A DNA stretch of 64,000 nucleotides from Streptomyces tsukubensis (lineage in GTDB: Bacteria > Actinomycetota > Actinomycetes > Streptomycetales > Streptomycetaceae): positions 5,084,001 to 5,148,000 of the forward strand of contig NZ_CP045178.1 of assembly GCF_009296025.1 (NCBI RefSeq), written 5' to 3'. A program made the translations under genes and the position numbers. Positions within the stretch are counted from its first letter, which is position 1. Each line of letters opens with the position of its first letter. Under the pieces are notes generated by a model that saw nothing but the letters and a program-made list of their open reading frames with translations, searched no databases and had not been told where the DNA came from. This document shows positions 52,203 through 61,331 of this stretch, piece by piece.

Positions 52203-55200
52203 TCACACCGGCGTCGTCACCGTCACGTGCTCCCCGCCGCCCAGGTGCAGCATGCCCTTGCCGGGGACGATCGGGCCGCCCACCATCGACCGGGTGGTGC
52301 GGATGCCGATCAGCTCGCCGCTCGACGAGTCCTGCGGGGAGAGCAGGATGCCGCGCCTGCCCTTCTTCGCCTCGACCTGCCAGCCGGAGAAGCCGCCGCA
52401 CACCTCTTCCTCGTCGCCGCCGATCACCAGCGCGAGACCGCGCTCCGTGCCGCGCTGCACCAGCCGCTTGAGGGAGCGTTCCGCGTCGCAGTCCTCCAGC
52501 ACCTCGCCGTCATCGACGATCACCACGATCGGTTCCCGCGGTGAGGCGGACCCGACCGCCTCGTCGAAGTCGTCGCTCTCGATGTCGTCGTCGGTGAAGA
52601 CTCGTACCACCTGCTCGTGGCCCGCGAGTTCCCGCAAGGGAGAGGGCCGAGGCGCGGCGACGACCAGTCGTACGCCCTGGGCGAGGTAGGAGCGCGCCAG
52701 GTTCAGCAGGGTCGTACTGCGACCCGACTTGGCGGGCCCCGCCACCACGAAGGTGGGGACACCCTGCGACAGGTCGGGGCCGAAGGCCATGATGTCGTCG
52801 CCGCCGATGCCGGCCAGCGCCCACAGCGGCGACGATGCCGTCTGCGGATCGCGCATCTCCCAGGCCTGCTCGAAACCGATACGGCTCGGCAGCACGTCCA
52901 CCCGGAAGGGGCGGCGCCCGCGGGGCACCCCCGCACAGCGCTCGGTGGCCAGGAGACCGATCTCCGTCAGCGCGGCGGCCTGGCCCTGCCCTGTGGTGTC
53001 CTCGGCGAGCAGCGCGAACTGCGTCTCCGTACCCGACTCGTTGCGGAAACCTCGGCCTGCCGGGATCTCGTCGGGTATCTTGCGGGCGCTGATGCCGAGC
53101 ATGGTGAAGTCGGAACGGTCCGCGAGGCGCAGCCCGTACTTGTCCTCGGTGAGCGAGGCGATCCTGCCCACCAGGATCTGCCGGTCACCCGTCATGATCA
53201 CGTGCAGGCCGACGCTGGCGCCCTCCCGCATCATGGCCTGGAGCTCCTCGGTCAGCGCCCCGTGGTCGTACTCGCCGAGCGTCGGCAGCCAGCCCTCCCA
53301 ACGGTCGAGCATGACGACGATGTGGGCGAGCCGCTCATCCTCGGGGGAGGCGGCCCGCTGCTCACCTATATCGGCGTAGCCCTTGTCCGCGAGGAGGTCC
53401 TGGCGCCTGGTCAGTTCGCCCTTGAGCCGGGTGATGAGCCGTACCGCGCGCTCGGTCTGGTTGCGGGCGACGACGGCGCCGCAGTGCGGCAGCCGCGTGA
53501 GGGCGTTCAGCGCCCCGTTGCCGCAGTCGATGCCGTAGAGATGGACGTCGGCGACCGAGTGCGTACGGGCCAGGGAGCCCGCGACGGTCCGCAGGATCTG
53601 CGAACGTCCGCTGCGCGGGGCGCCGCCCACGAGGAGGTGTCCGAAGGTCGTGAAGTCGATCGTGACGGGCCGCCTCGCCTGGTCCGACGGCAGGTCCTCC
53701 ACGCCGTAGGGCGCGGCGGGCAGCCGGGCGGGTCCGATGGCGGCGGGCGACGGCATCTCGATCTCGTCGAGCAGCAGTGTCTCCGCGAGCGCGGGCAGCC
53801 AGGGGCTGTGCTGCGGGGGGATGCGCAGGGCCGTGTTTGCCTCGCGGACGGCGTCGACGAGGACCTTCAGGTCGGTGATCTCCTCCTCCTCGCGCGCCTC
53901 CGTCCTGGGCTTCATCAGCGCGGCCCTGCCGAGGTCGGACCAGTTCAGCTCGCCCGCCCACGGCGCGAGCAGCCGAGGATCCGCGGCACCGGGTCGCCGA
54001 CCGCCCACGCGCCCCGACTGGAACGGTACGAGGGAGGCGTGCCCCAGCCGTACGTACGCACGGCCCGGCGTGCTCTTCGAGATGTGCCCGGCCTCGGGTG
54101 AGTCGATGACGTCACTCGACTCACCGCCGTCGGTCACCCGCAGGGCGATACGGAGGTTGGTGTTGGCGCGGATCTCCGGTGAGACGACACCACTGGGCCG
54201 CTGCGTCGCGAGCAGCAGGTGGATGCCGAGGGAACGGCCGCGCTGGGCGATGTTGACCAGCCCGGTCACGAAGTCCGGCAGGTCACGGACCATCGAGGCG
54301 AACTCGTCGATCACGATGAGCAGTCGCGGCACCGGCTCGTGCGAGGGGTCGCGGCGCACCAGGTCCTGGTAGTCCTCGATGTCCTTGGCGTCCGCCGCGG
54401 CCAGGATGTGTTCCCTGCGCTTGAGTTCGGCCCCGAGCGATTCGAGCGCGCGCTCCACGAGGTGCGCGTCGAGGTCGGTGACCATGCCGACCGTGTGCGG
54501 CAGCTGCACACAGTCCTTGAACGCGGAGCCGCCCTTGTAGTCGACGAGAACGAACGTCATGCTCTGCGGCGTGTTGGCGACGGCGAGGGCGGCCACGATC
54601 GTCTGGAGCAGCTCCGACTTTCCTGAACCGGTCGTACCCGCGATGAGGCCGTGCGGCCCGTCCCTGCGGATGTCGATGCCGAAGGGACCGTCGTAGGACT
54701 CACCGACGACCGCCATCGTCGACTGCCCGCCCGTCCGCCAGCGCGCGGAGATCGCCGCGCCTGTCGGCGGCTCCAACTGGAGTACGTCGAGCAGGCGGCT
54801 GGAGCCGGGCAGCGCCGAGTCCTCGGTCTCGCCGCTGATGTCGCGCAGCGGTGACAGCGCGCGGGCGAGCCGCGCGCACCAGGCGGGGGAGACGAAGTCG
54901 GGGCGTATGTCGAGCAGCCGGACCGCGCCCGTCTGCTCCACGCGCAGCCGGAGCCCGCGTTCGTGGTCCTGGGCGGCGCTGTCCTCGGACTCCGCCGTGT
55001 GCCAGGCGTGGAAGGAGGGGAAACCACCGGCAGCGGCGGGCTGCGGCGCGGAGGCGGCGGCCCGCGCGGGAACCTTGGCGTCGTCGCGGGCGAGCGGTTC
55101 CGCGACGACGAACCCCTGACATTCGCCGGGCAGGAAACGCTCCTCGCTGTCCAGGCAGATCGCGAACATGGACACCGCGGGGCCCTCGCGCAGCAGCCGT

Positions 55201-56921
55201 ACGACACCCGGCATGGAGCGCAGCCGCCGCGAACCGTCCCAGACGACGACGATGTCGGGCTCGCTGAAGGACGCGTTGCGCCCGCTCTCCTTCGCGGCCT
55301 TCTGCCGGGCGTCGAGTAGCTGCGTCAGCTCACCTATGCGGGCACCGACGGTCTCCGCGTCAGTGCCGATCAGCACGTTGGTGTCGGCGGCGCCCGACGG
55401 GCGCGCGTGCGGGAGCCAGCGGACCCAGTCCCAGCTGGCCTGCGCGGAGTTCTCCGTCAGTACGTAGAACTCGACGTCGAGCGGACTGTGCAGGACCGCT
55501 GTCTGCGCGACGGCCCAGCGCCCGGCGGCGCGCGCCGAGTCCCCGGGCCCCGCGATACCGAGGACGCCCAGCTCGCGCAGTGGCAGCGAGACGGGGGCGT
55601 CCTCGATGGTCCAGGTCACCTCACGCTTGTGGTCGTCCTTCTCGGGGTCGTCGAGTACGACCTCGGAGGGGAGCCGGCCCGTACCGAGCCGCAGCAGCAG
55701 GTGGTCAGCGTCGGTACGGCGCCGCTCCCAGAGACGGGTGCGGGGACCTGTGCCGAGAGAGAGGACGGTGGCGGGGCCCGGAACCGTGTGACGCCGGTCG
55801 AGCCGCTCCGCGACCAGGGCCTCCCGCGCGTCCTTCTCGATTCTCGCCTTGTGCTCCTTGTACTCCTTGACCTGTTTGGCATGGGACTTGCGCCCGTGCT
55901 TCTTGTCCATGAAGTAGTTGCCGAACAGGATCATCGGGCTCAGCAGCGCCATGATCAGGTAGTACCAGCGCCCGAAGATCATCACCGATACGACGGCTCC
56001 GACCAGCGGAGTCACCGCCATCAGCCAGGGCAGCGGACGTGCCTCGTACTCCCGCACGGGCGACGGCAGCCGGAACTTGGTCTGCCGCTCGGGGGGCCGC
56101 AGCCGGGGCGGGCGGTTGTAGTCGAGTCCCGTACCGTCGTCGGACCACTTGAGGGCCGCGTTCGGCGGGTCGTAACGGTCCAGCTCGAAGAGGGAGTTCC
56201 CGGCGGAGAGCTGGGCGCCGAAGGGCCAGATGTCGTCGTCGAGTTCGCGCACGTCCTCGCCGTCGAGGCGTACGGGCGGGGTGCCGGGGGAGCTGCCGTC
56301 GGAGGCCGAGGGGCGCTCGGAGCCCTTGGCACCATCAGCCCTCTTGGAATTCTTGGGGCTCCTGGAACCCTTGGAACCCTTGGGACTCTTGGGATCTTCA
56401 GTCCCCTGGGGCCCCTTCGGCTGCTTCAGCTCGCCGTGCAGGGTGAAGCGGCAGGTGCCGTCGGCCGCGACCGACAAGGTGAAGGACCGGTCGGGGAGTT
56501 CGGCGTCGTCCACCCTGATGTGGGCGGCGGGACCCGCGCCGATGTCGTGCCGCCCGATACCGAGCCGGTGCACGGCCCCCGCGGCGGGACCACTCGCGAC
56601 CCGCAGTTCGACCAGGCCGGTCGGCTCACCCGGCAGGCACCCCGCCGGATCGTGCAGGCTGACGACGGCGCCTTCGCGGAGCGGGGACGTGCCGACGGTG
56701 GCGTGCGCGTCGAGGGGATGCCCGTCGACGTAGATGAGCGGCGCGGAGCCGGTCACCTGACCCGCGTGACCGATCGGGATGACCTGCGCGCCCCCGTGCT
56801 GGCCGACGCGGGCGGCGAGTTCGCGGGCGATGTCCTCCATGGAGGACTCGGGATCCGCGTCCAGCAGCACGTCGGCGTGGCTGCCGCCCAGCGGATCGAC
56901 GACGGTCAGAGTCAGGCGCAC
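52203..56921 (-). CDS. eccC: EccC-type FtsK/SpoIIIE ATPase of a type VII secretion system
   Basis: A 1572-residue motor ATPase for export of WXG100 proteins. The N-terminal 90 residues are ubiquitin-like. An FHA-like domain covers about 95-200 (VHRLGIGRHDIGAG), followed by a Lys/Ser/Pro-rich linker. Two membrane helices lie near 300-345, then three tandem FtsK-type ATPase domains. The first has a full Walker A (GTTGSGKSEL, about residue 760) and Walker B (LLIVIDEFASM). The second (GAPRSGRSQ, about 1097) and third (GPAKSGRST, about 1392) keep GxSGRS-type P-loops. The GTG at 56921 has GGGGAGG upstream; the open frame 38 codons further up is not supported. Confidence 0.94.
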   Translation of the reverse strand: MRLTLTVVDPLGGSHADVLLDADPESSMEDIARELAARVGQHGGAQVIPIGHAGQVTGSAPLIYVDGHPLDAHATVGTSPLREGAVVSLHDPAGCLPGEPTGLVELRVASGPAAGAVHRLGIGRHDIGAGPAAHIRVDDAELPDRSFTLSVAADGTCRFTLHGELKQPKGPQGTEDPKSPKGSKGSRSPKNSKRADGAKGSERPSASDGSSPGTPPVRLDGEDVRELDDDIWPFGAQLSAGNSLFELDRYDPPNAALKWSDDGTGLDYNRPPRLRPPERQTKFRLPSPVREYEARPLPWLMAVTPLVGAVVSVMIFGRWYYLIMALLSPMILFGNYFMDKKHGRKSHAKQVKEYKEHKARIEKDAREALVAERLDRRHTVPGPATVLSLGTGPRTRLWERRRTDADHLLLRLGTGRLPSEVVLDDPEKDDHKREVTWTIEDAPVSLPLRELGVLGIAGPGDSARAAGRWAVAQTAVLHSPLDVEFYVLTENSAQASWDWVRWLPHARPSGAADTNVLIGTDAETVGARIGELTQLLDARQKAAKESGRNASFSEPDIVVVWDGSRRLRSMPGVVRLLREGPAVSMFAICLDSEERFLPGECQGFVVAEPLARDDAKVPARAAASAPQPAAAGGFPSFHAWHTAESEDSAAQDHERGLRLRVEQTGAVRLLDIRPDFVSPAWCARLARALSPLRDISGETEDSALPGSSRLLDVLQLEPPTGAAISARWRTGGQSTMAVVGESYDGPFGIDIRRDGPHGLIAGTTGSGKSELLQTIVAALAVANTPQSMTFVLVDYKGGSAFKDCVQLPHTVGMVTDLDAHLVERALESLGAELKRREHILAAADAKDIEDYQDLVRRDPSHEPVPRLLIVIDEFASMVRDLPDFVTGLVNIAQRGRSLGIHLLLATQRPSGVVSPEIRANTNLRIALRVTDGGESSDVIDSPEAGHISKSTPGRAYVRLGHASLVPFQSGRVGGRRPGAADPRLLAPWAGELNWSDLGRAALMKPRTEAREEEEITDLKVLVDAVREANTALRIPPQHSPWLPALAETLLLDEIEMPSPAAIGPARLPAAPYGVEDLPSDQARRPVTIDFTTFGHLLVGGAPRSGRSQILRTVAGSLARTHSVADVHLYGIDCGNGALNALTRLPHCGAVVARNQTERAVRLITRLKGELTRRQDLLADKGYADIGEQRAASPEDERLAHIVVMLDRWEGWLPTLGEYDHGALTEELQAMMREGASVGLHVIMTGDRQILVGRIASLTEDKYGLRLADRSDFTMLGISARKIPDEIPAGRGFRNESGTETQFALLAEDTTGQGQAAALTEIGLLATERCAGVPRGRRPFRVDVLPSRIGFEQAWEMRDPQTASSPLWALAGIGGDDIMAFGPDLSQGVPTFVVAGPAKSGRSTTLLNLARSYLAQGVRLVVAAPRPSPLRELAGHEQVVRVFTDDDIESDDFDEAVGSASPREPIVVIVDDGEVLEDCDAERSLKRLVQRGTERGLALVIGGDEEEVCGGFSGWQVEAKKGRRGILLSPQDSSSGELIGIRTTRSMVGGPIVPGKGMLHLGGGEHVTVTTPV

Positions 56922-57314
56922 GGTCGTCCTCCCCAGGGGCTCCCACGACCGTTCCTGACCGGTTCGCGGACGGCACGACGATATCCGCTGGCTCCGACAT
57001 GGGGGCAACGGCGGTATCACGGGCAGTGGCTGCACGGGCGTGTCGGTCCGGCGGGCGGTTGTGTGCGGCCCGGTGCCCGCACACCACTTTCCGCCGGTTA
57101 CTGGGTCCGTGTACGCGGACCCAGCGGTTCGTACGCGTTATCACGCTTTCCCCGTGCACAGGGAATCCCGCCATCCACCTGGGTTTGCTCCCGTCGCTCC
57201 CATCCGTAAGCTGCTGCACCACAGGCGGACGATCACCTCGCCACGCAGGCCGGAGAGGGGGTCTGTGGCGGTGGGCCGTCGGCATGGAGCGTACCCGCGG
57301 GGGAGTACTGCAGC
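56922..57314. other. 393-bp divergent gap between the EccC and WXG100-like genes
   Basis: It holds promoters for both directions. On the plus strand lies the WXG100 promoter with its GATCACC downstream element (57184-57237). On the minus strand a weaker TTGCCC-N17-GATATC pair lies near 56990-57030. No ORF is supported. Confidence 0.6.
57184..57237 (+). promoter_or_regulatory. Shared T7SS promoter, copy 1 (TTTGCT-N17-TAAGCT ... GATCACC)
   Basis: TTTGCT (57184-57189) and TAAGCT (57207-57212) are 17 bp apart. The 13-mer CCGTAAGCTGCTG starts at 57204 and GATCACC starts at 57231. The same 13-mer and heptamer occur at identical 27-bp offset upstream of the second WXG100-like gene at 61214-61267, with -35 TTTGGT at the same 17-bp spacing. 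Confidence 0.65.
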
Positions 57315-57644
57315 ATGGGGAGCGAGAGCGACCACACACGGCTCGACCTAGATGTGATCAGGGGGATGGGCACCGGTCTGGGCAAGGTGAAGAAGGCCTT
57401 CGACGGCCTGGACAAGCTTAGCGACGCCTACGAGGAGGACTTCGGGCATGGCGGACTCGCCGACAAGTTCTCCGATTTCGCCTCCAATTGGGAGATCAGT
57501 CGCGGAAAGCTGACCGAGGAGGTAGACGCCTTGGCCCAGATAGCCAAGGCCGCTGCCGAGGCCTACGAGGACATCGACCATCAGCTTGCGGAGGCCATCC
57601 GCGACGCGGGCAAGTCCGGCAAGCCCGCCAAGAAGGGGGGCTGA
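57315..57644 (+). CDS. WXG100-like secreted protein, ESX family
   Basis: A 109-residue mostly helical protein of WXG100 size and character. Helix 1 is about 10-45 (DVIRGMGTGLGKVKKAFDGLDKLSDAYE split at Leu), a loop with Trp follows (FASNWEISRGKL), and helix 2 is about 62-96. The exact W-x-G is W-E-I. The C-terminus is a Lys/Gly tail. No signal peptide, as expected for T7SS substrates. It is 5 bp upstream of the T7SS-signal protein gene and divergent from eccC. Confidence 0.8.
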   Translation: MGSESDHTRLDLDVIRGMGTGLGKVKKAFDGLDKLSDAYEEDFGHGGLADKFSDFASNWEISRGKLTEEVDALAQIAKAAAEAYEDIDHQLAEAIRDAGKSGKPAKKGG

Positions 57645-57648
57645 TCCT

Positions 57649-59058
57649 GTGACAGGACGACCCAAGGACTGGCACCCCGTCGCGGACGGCGATCCTGTGC
57701 CCGGTGACCCTGATCGCATGGCCGCATTGGGCAAGACCCTGCGCAAGACAGCGGATGAACTAGAACGGCAGATTGCCAACCTCAAGGCTGTAGCAGACGT
57801 GGACGCCTGGGACAACGAGTCGGGCAAGGAGTTCCGCGAGAAGGCCAAGGGTAACGTCAAAAAACTCGACGCCGCCTACAAGCGCTATGACGCGGCGGCC
57901 GACGCTATCGGAGCTCGGGTGGACGAGGTCGGCGGTAGCTTCGCCGACAAAAACACGGCAAAGCCGAAGAACTATGCCTCTGACCTGAACCGCGCCCAGG
58001 AGATGGCCGAGATCGCCCGCCAGGAGGCCAAGGACGCGGAGGAACGCAAAGGCACGGCTCAGAAGGCACTAGACGGTCTGTCCGACAAGAAGCACTCCGG
58101 CGGGGACAAGGATGCCGGTTCGGACAAGGACCCCGACAAGGCCAAACGCAAGGACATGGAAGGCTCCGTCCAGCGCGCGGGCGCCGAGATCGAAGCCGCC
58201 CGCAAGAAGATCGAAGACGCGAAACGGGTCAGAAACGCGGCAGCGAAGCAGGCCATCGATGCCATCGAGGACGTAATCAGTGACGACTCACTCAAAGATG
58301 GTTTCTGGGACACCCTCGTTCAGCAGATCGCGGATATCACGGCCCTCATCTCGACCTGGTGCGGCATCCTGTCGCTAGTCGTCGGCTGGATACCGGTGAT
58401 CGGGCAGGCTTTGGCGGGGGTTCTGGGGGCCGTCGCAATGATCGCCACCTTGGTCAACACCCTGGCGACCCTGGTGCAGGTTTTCCAGGGCAACGCTGAC
58501 TGGGTGGACCTCGGGTTCTCGGCTCTCGGCTTCCTGATGATGGGCGCGGGCAAGGCCTTCTCCAAGGTCGCGGGGAAGTTCGCGAAGACCGGACTCGCCA
58601 GGATGGGCAGGGCAGGCAAAGCCTCCACACGGGCCCAGGAGAAGCGTGCGACCAAGAACCTGCGCAAACTCTCCAACAGGAGTAACAAGCTGGAGAGGGG
58701 GGACATCTTGAAGTCCCTGAAGGAACCCTTCACAGAGCCTTTCTCGAAGAGTGCCTGGAGCACCAACCTCAAGGCGCTCAAACCGGGCGGCGGAGGGTAT
58801 GGCGTCGCTCGCAATCAGCTCGCCGAACGTGGCGGAGGCAGCGCCATCAAGGGTGCGGGTAAATCCTTCTCCATGGCGGACCCCGGTGTCGCCTCCGACC
58901 TGAAGGCCATCAAGCTCGGTGCGGGAAACGTTTCCCACCTGGACCCGGTGGCCGTCAATAAGATCTCCAAAAGCGCCGGCCGGCTCGGCGTGGTGGGCGC
59001 CGGGCTGACCCTCGGAGGACTGGGGTTGGACAGCAACCTGAACCCACTGTTGGGCTGA
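57649..59058 (+). CDS. Putative T7SS-secreted protein with N-terminal T7SS signal domain
   Basis: A 469-residue cargo-like protein. The first 110 residues (WHPVADGDPVPGDPDRMAAL..., WDNESGKEFREKAKG) match the actinobacterial T7SS-signal domain, a WXG100-like helical hairpin. A long Lys/Asp/Glu coiled region runs to about 215. A hydrophobic block follows (about 228-290, LVVGWIPVIGQALAGVLGAV and more) that could insert in membranes. The C-terminus (330-469) is basic and Gly-rich, ending LGLDSNLNPLLG, with no recognisable toxin domain. GTG at 57649 has a GGGGGG SD. It is the likely effector of the locus. Confidence 0.82.
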   Translation: MTGRPKDWHPVADGDPVPGDPDRMAALGKTLRKTADELERQIANLKAVADVDAWDNESGKEFREKAKGNVKKLDAAYKRYDAAADAIGARVDEVGGSFADKNTAKPKNYASDLNRAQEMAEIARQEAKDAEERKGTAQKALDGLSDKKHSGGDKDAGSDKDPDKAKRKDMEGSVQRAGAEIEAARKKIEDAKRVRNAAAKQAIDAIEDVISDDSLKDGFWDTLVQQIADITALISTWCGILSLVVGWIPVIGQALAGVLGAVAMIATLVNTLATLVQVFQGNADWVDLGFSALGFLMMGAGKAFSKVAGKFAKTGLARMGRAGKASTRAQEKRATKNLRKLSNRSNKLERGDILKSLKEPFTEPFSKSAWSTNLKALKPGGGGYGVARNQLAERGGGSAIKGAGKSFSMADPGVASDLKAIKLGAGNVSHLDPVAVNKISKSAGRLGVVGAGLTLGGLGLDSNLNPLLG

Positions 59059-59102
59059 AGACGGTCCGAGTCACTCGCTCAACCGAAAGGCAGCACTCGT
59101 AT

Positions 59103-59804
59103 ATGGCCTCCGTATCCGACCAGGACCCGGCCCCGCTTGAGGAGGGCTTCGTCTGCCACCTCGACTTCGAACCCGGTTGGGTGGATCTCACCCTGGCCGA
59201 CGTCACGAAGGAGGGGGCGACGGCGCTTGCCGTCGCGACGGCGAATCAGCTCAATCCGTTGTCCCTGGAGATCCAGAAGCAGGCAGTCATCGACGACATG
59301 ACCGACCGGGCCCTGGAGCGCAACGTTGACCTTCCCGTGATGGTGGCGGCCTACTACGCGGAGAGCGGTGAAGCCTTGGTCACCATGGACATCGACGCCT
59401 ACGGCGACGAGGGGGTGCCGCGCCCCGCGCGGGAGGAAGTGGGGCCGCTGTTGCTGGAGTGGGCCAATGCGGAGGTCGTCGGCAAACCGGACATCACTTA
59501 TCTCGACCTCCCCGCAGGGCCTGCTGTGAGAGTTCAGGCCACGCTCAAGACCAGGCGGTTGCTGGGTCTTGGCAAGCGGCTGTCCGAGTTCATCCGATAC
59601 GCGGTTTTCCCGCCGGACATGGAGTCCCTTGTGATCGCCACGGCGACCTGGGAGAAAATCCAGCGCACCGAGGAGATCACGGCTCTCGTCGACGCCATGG
59701 TGCCCACGATGCGTCTTTCGCCAACCGGCGCGGGCGGTGTGGGGACCGGTAATACACCGGGAGACGCCGACGGTCCCGGTGCGTCCGCGCATTCGCCGAA
59801 GTGA
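59103..59804 (+). CDS. Unrecognised protein of the T7SS cassette
   Basis: A 233-residue soluble acidic protein. Residues 15-205 alternate strands and helices (FVCHLDFEPGWVDLTL near the start, AVRVQATLK in the middle, LVIATATWEKIQRTEEITALVDAMV near the end), giving a compact PsbP/Mog1-like pattern by eye. The final 25 residues are disordered. It has no signal peptide. It follows the cargo gene by 44 bp and precedes a protein of similar layout by 10 bp. Possible roles are chaperone, immunity or regulatory partner; none is shown. Confidence 0.72.
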   Translation: MASVSDQDPAPLEEGFVCHLDFEPGWVDLTLADVTKEGATALAVATANQLNPLSLEIQKQAVIDDMTDRALERNVDLPVMVAAYYAESGEALVTMDIDAYGDEGVPRPAREEVGPLLLEWANAEVVGKPDITYLDLPAGPAVRVQATLKTRRLLGLGKRLSEFIRYAVFPPDMESLVIATATWEKIQRTEEITALVDAMVPTMRLSPTGAGGVGTGNTPGDADGPGASAHSPK

Positions 59805-59814
59805 GGCGGTGCCC

Positions 59815-60417
59815 ATGAAGACAGCTGCGGACTTCACCTCTCCACCCTCCGACTACCACGTCATCGTTCCTGACGGCTGGTTCCAACTCCTGCTCGATCC
59901 CGACGAGCGCGACAGGGGGATCGTCGCCCTCGCGGACCGTCAGTTTCGTGGGGTCGACAACGCCCCACATCTCAAGAAGGAGTTGATGCGGGGCCTCCAG
60001 CGGAAGGCGAAGGACGCCTACGCGGTCGGGGGCATGGAGCTGTATCTGTCGACCATCGTGCTTGGCCCGCTGCCACTGGCCTCCTCACTGCTGATCAGCA
60101 TGCCCGCCCCCGACGCCATGCCGTCCTGCTCGAACGCGGAGGAACTGGCCGGTCTCCTGGCGGACCGGCCGAGCGCCGACGTGACGGTGCGGGAACTGGA
60201 GGCGGCCGGCTGGGCGGTGAGGCGACGCGGTGAAGAAGCGGCGGACCCCGCAGCCCAGATGGGTAACACGTTGACCACCACGACGCTTGTGTACTACGTG
60301 CCGATTCCGGCCACCACCCGCTGGCTGGTCCTGAACTTCTCCACGCCCATGGAATCGCTGGCCGACCGCATGGTGGAACTGTTCGACACCGTGGCGGGGA
60401 CTCTGTACTGGGAGTGA
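59815..60417 (+). CDS. Unrecognised protein, probable relative of the preceding one
   Basis: A 200-residue soluble protein from ATG at 59815 (GAGGCGG upstream). It begins with an aromatic strand (YHVIVPDGWFQLLLDPDERDR, broken by DG). It ends WLVLNFSTPMESLADRMVELFDTVAGTLYWE, parallel to LVIATATW...ITALVDAMV of the neighbour, so the two look like diverged paralogues. No signal peptide, membrane helix or known motif. Its position suggests a role with the T7SS cargo. Confidence 0.72.
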   Translation: MKTAADFTSPPSDYHVIVPDGWFQLLLDPDERDRGIVALADRQFRGVDNAPHLKKELMRGLQRKAKDAYAVGGMELYLSTIVLGPLPLASSLLISMPAPDAMPSCSNAEELAGLLADRPSADVTVRELEAAGWAVRRRGEEAADPAAQMGNTLTTTTLVYYVPIPATTRWLVLNFSTPMESLADRMVELFDTVAGTLYWE

Positions 60418-60430
60418 CGGCCGGCGGGGT

Positions 60431-61009
60431 TCAGTCGGAGCCTTGGAGTCGTCGCTGCGCCCGATACGAGGCGTACGCCGCGCCAAGCGCTGCGGCAGTC
60501 ACGACTGACGCAGCCAATCCCACGAGCCAAAGCCACGGGAACCGCTCATGCGCCCAGCTTTCCGCGAGGTCCCGGCTGCGGGACCTGCCGGACGCACCCC
60601 AGGTGGCCGCGGCGAGCCCCAACTGCACTGGTGCGGCAAGACAGCACAGCGCCCCGGTCACCCTTCGGGCCACGGAGCGGGGCCCGGACGAGCCATCTCC
60701 AGACCACGCGAAGGAGAGTGCGGCTGCCCCGGCGAGAACGGGCAGTGCCGCCCCCACGGCCACAGCCCAGCCGTAGGCACCGCCGGGAAAGGCACCTTCG
60801 GCCCACCGCCAGTTCTCCTCGCCCCATCCCATGGTGACGAGAGCGATGATCACGATCCCGGCGCAGCTTCCAAGGAAGATCGTCAGCCCCTGCGCGAAAC
60901 GCCTGAAGCTGCCGTCAGCGTCAGCGGTCCGGCGTTGTCGCGCAGGCGGTGTGTACCGCAGTGAAGCCGCGGCGGCCCTGCCTCTACGAGGCTTGGTTGA
61001 ACTGCCCAT
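60431..61009 (-). CDS. Four-helix membrane protein of unknown function
   Basis: A 192-residue protein with a basic N-terminus (KPRRGRAAAASLRY). Four transmembrane helices lie near 42-62, 78-100, 113-133 and 158-180, ending in a short Arg-rich tail. It is convergent with the T7SS cassette (13 bp between stop codons) and divergent from the second WXG100-like gene. ATG at 61009 is the first start with fitting composition; its SD is weak. No family recognised. Confidence 0.65.
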   Translation of the reverse strand: MGSSTKPRRGRAAAASLRYTPPARQRRTADADGSFRRFAQGLTIFLGSCAGIVIIALVTMGWGEENWRWAEGAFPGGAYGWAVAVGAALPVLAGAAALSFAWSGDGSSGPRSVARRVTGALCCLAAPVQLGLAAATWGASGRSRSRDLAESWAHERFPWLWLVGLAASVVTAAALGAAYASYRAQRRLQGSD

Positions 61010-61213
61010 CAGCTCGTCGTCTGCGTGGTCAACGGACTCGTGGTGGTCGTCAGGTGCACGATCGTCCCCCTGCGCTCCGGGCGGCCGCGGCGGAGCAGGC
61101 CGCGTGTGGGGCGACTTTGCCACGTGCCGTACTCGCGCCGCGACATGGGGCGCCACACCGGTTGTGCGCCTTTCGTCACAGGATCACCCAGCTCTCGCCA
61201 GGCGTTCATCGGA

Positions 61214-61267
61214 TTTGGTCTCATGGGCCCCAGCCGTAAGCTGCTGGCCCGGACGCGGGGGATCACC
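61214..61267 (+). promoter_or_regulatory. Shared T7SS promoter, copy 2 (TTTGGT-N17-TAAGCT ... GATCACC)
   Basis: TTTGGT (61214-61219) and TAAGCT (61237-61242) are 17 bp apart. CCGTAAGCTGCTG starts at 61234 and GATCACC at 61261, matching the copy upstream of the first WXG100-like gene base for base in these elements and in spacing. It is 65-118 bp before the start codon at 61332. Confidence 0.65.
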
Positions 61268-61331
61268 CGCGCCGGCGCCAGGGCGGAAGCGTCCGAGGCA
61301 GCGGAAGAGTCCGAGACAGGGGAGAAGCTTC

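Noticed and set aside
51818..52471. Frame opening MPYPSYLPYPTNAYRYRDP
   Set aside because: The opening looks protein-like, but there is no ribosome-binding site and the frame turns Arg/Pro-rich and continues antisense into the EccC gene.
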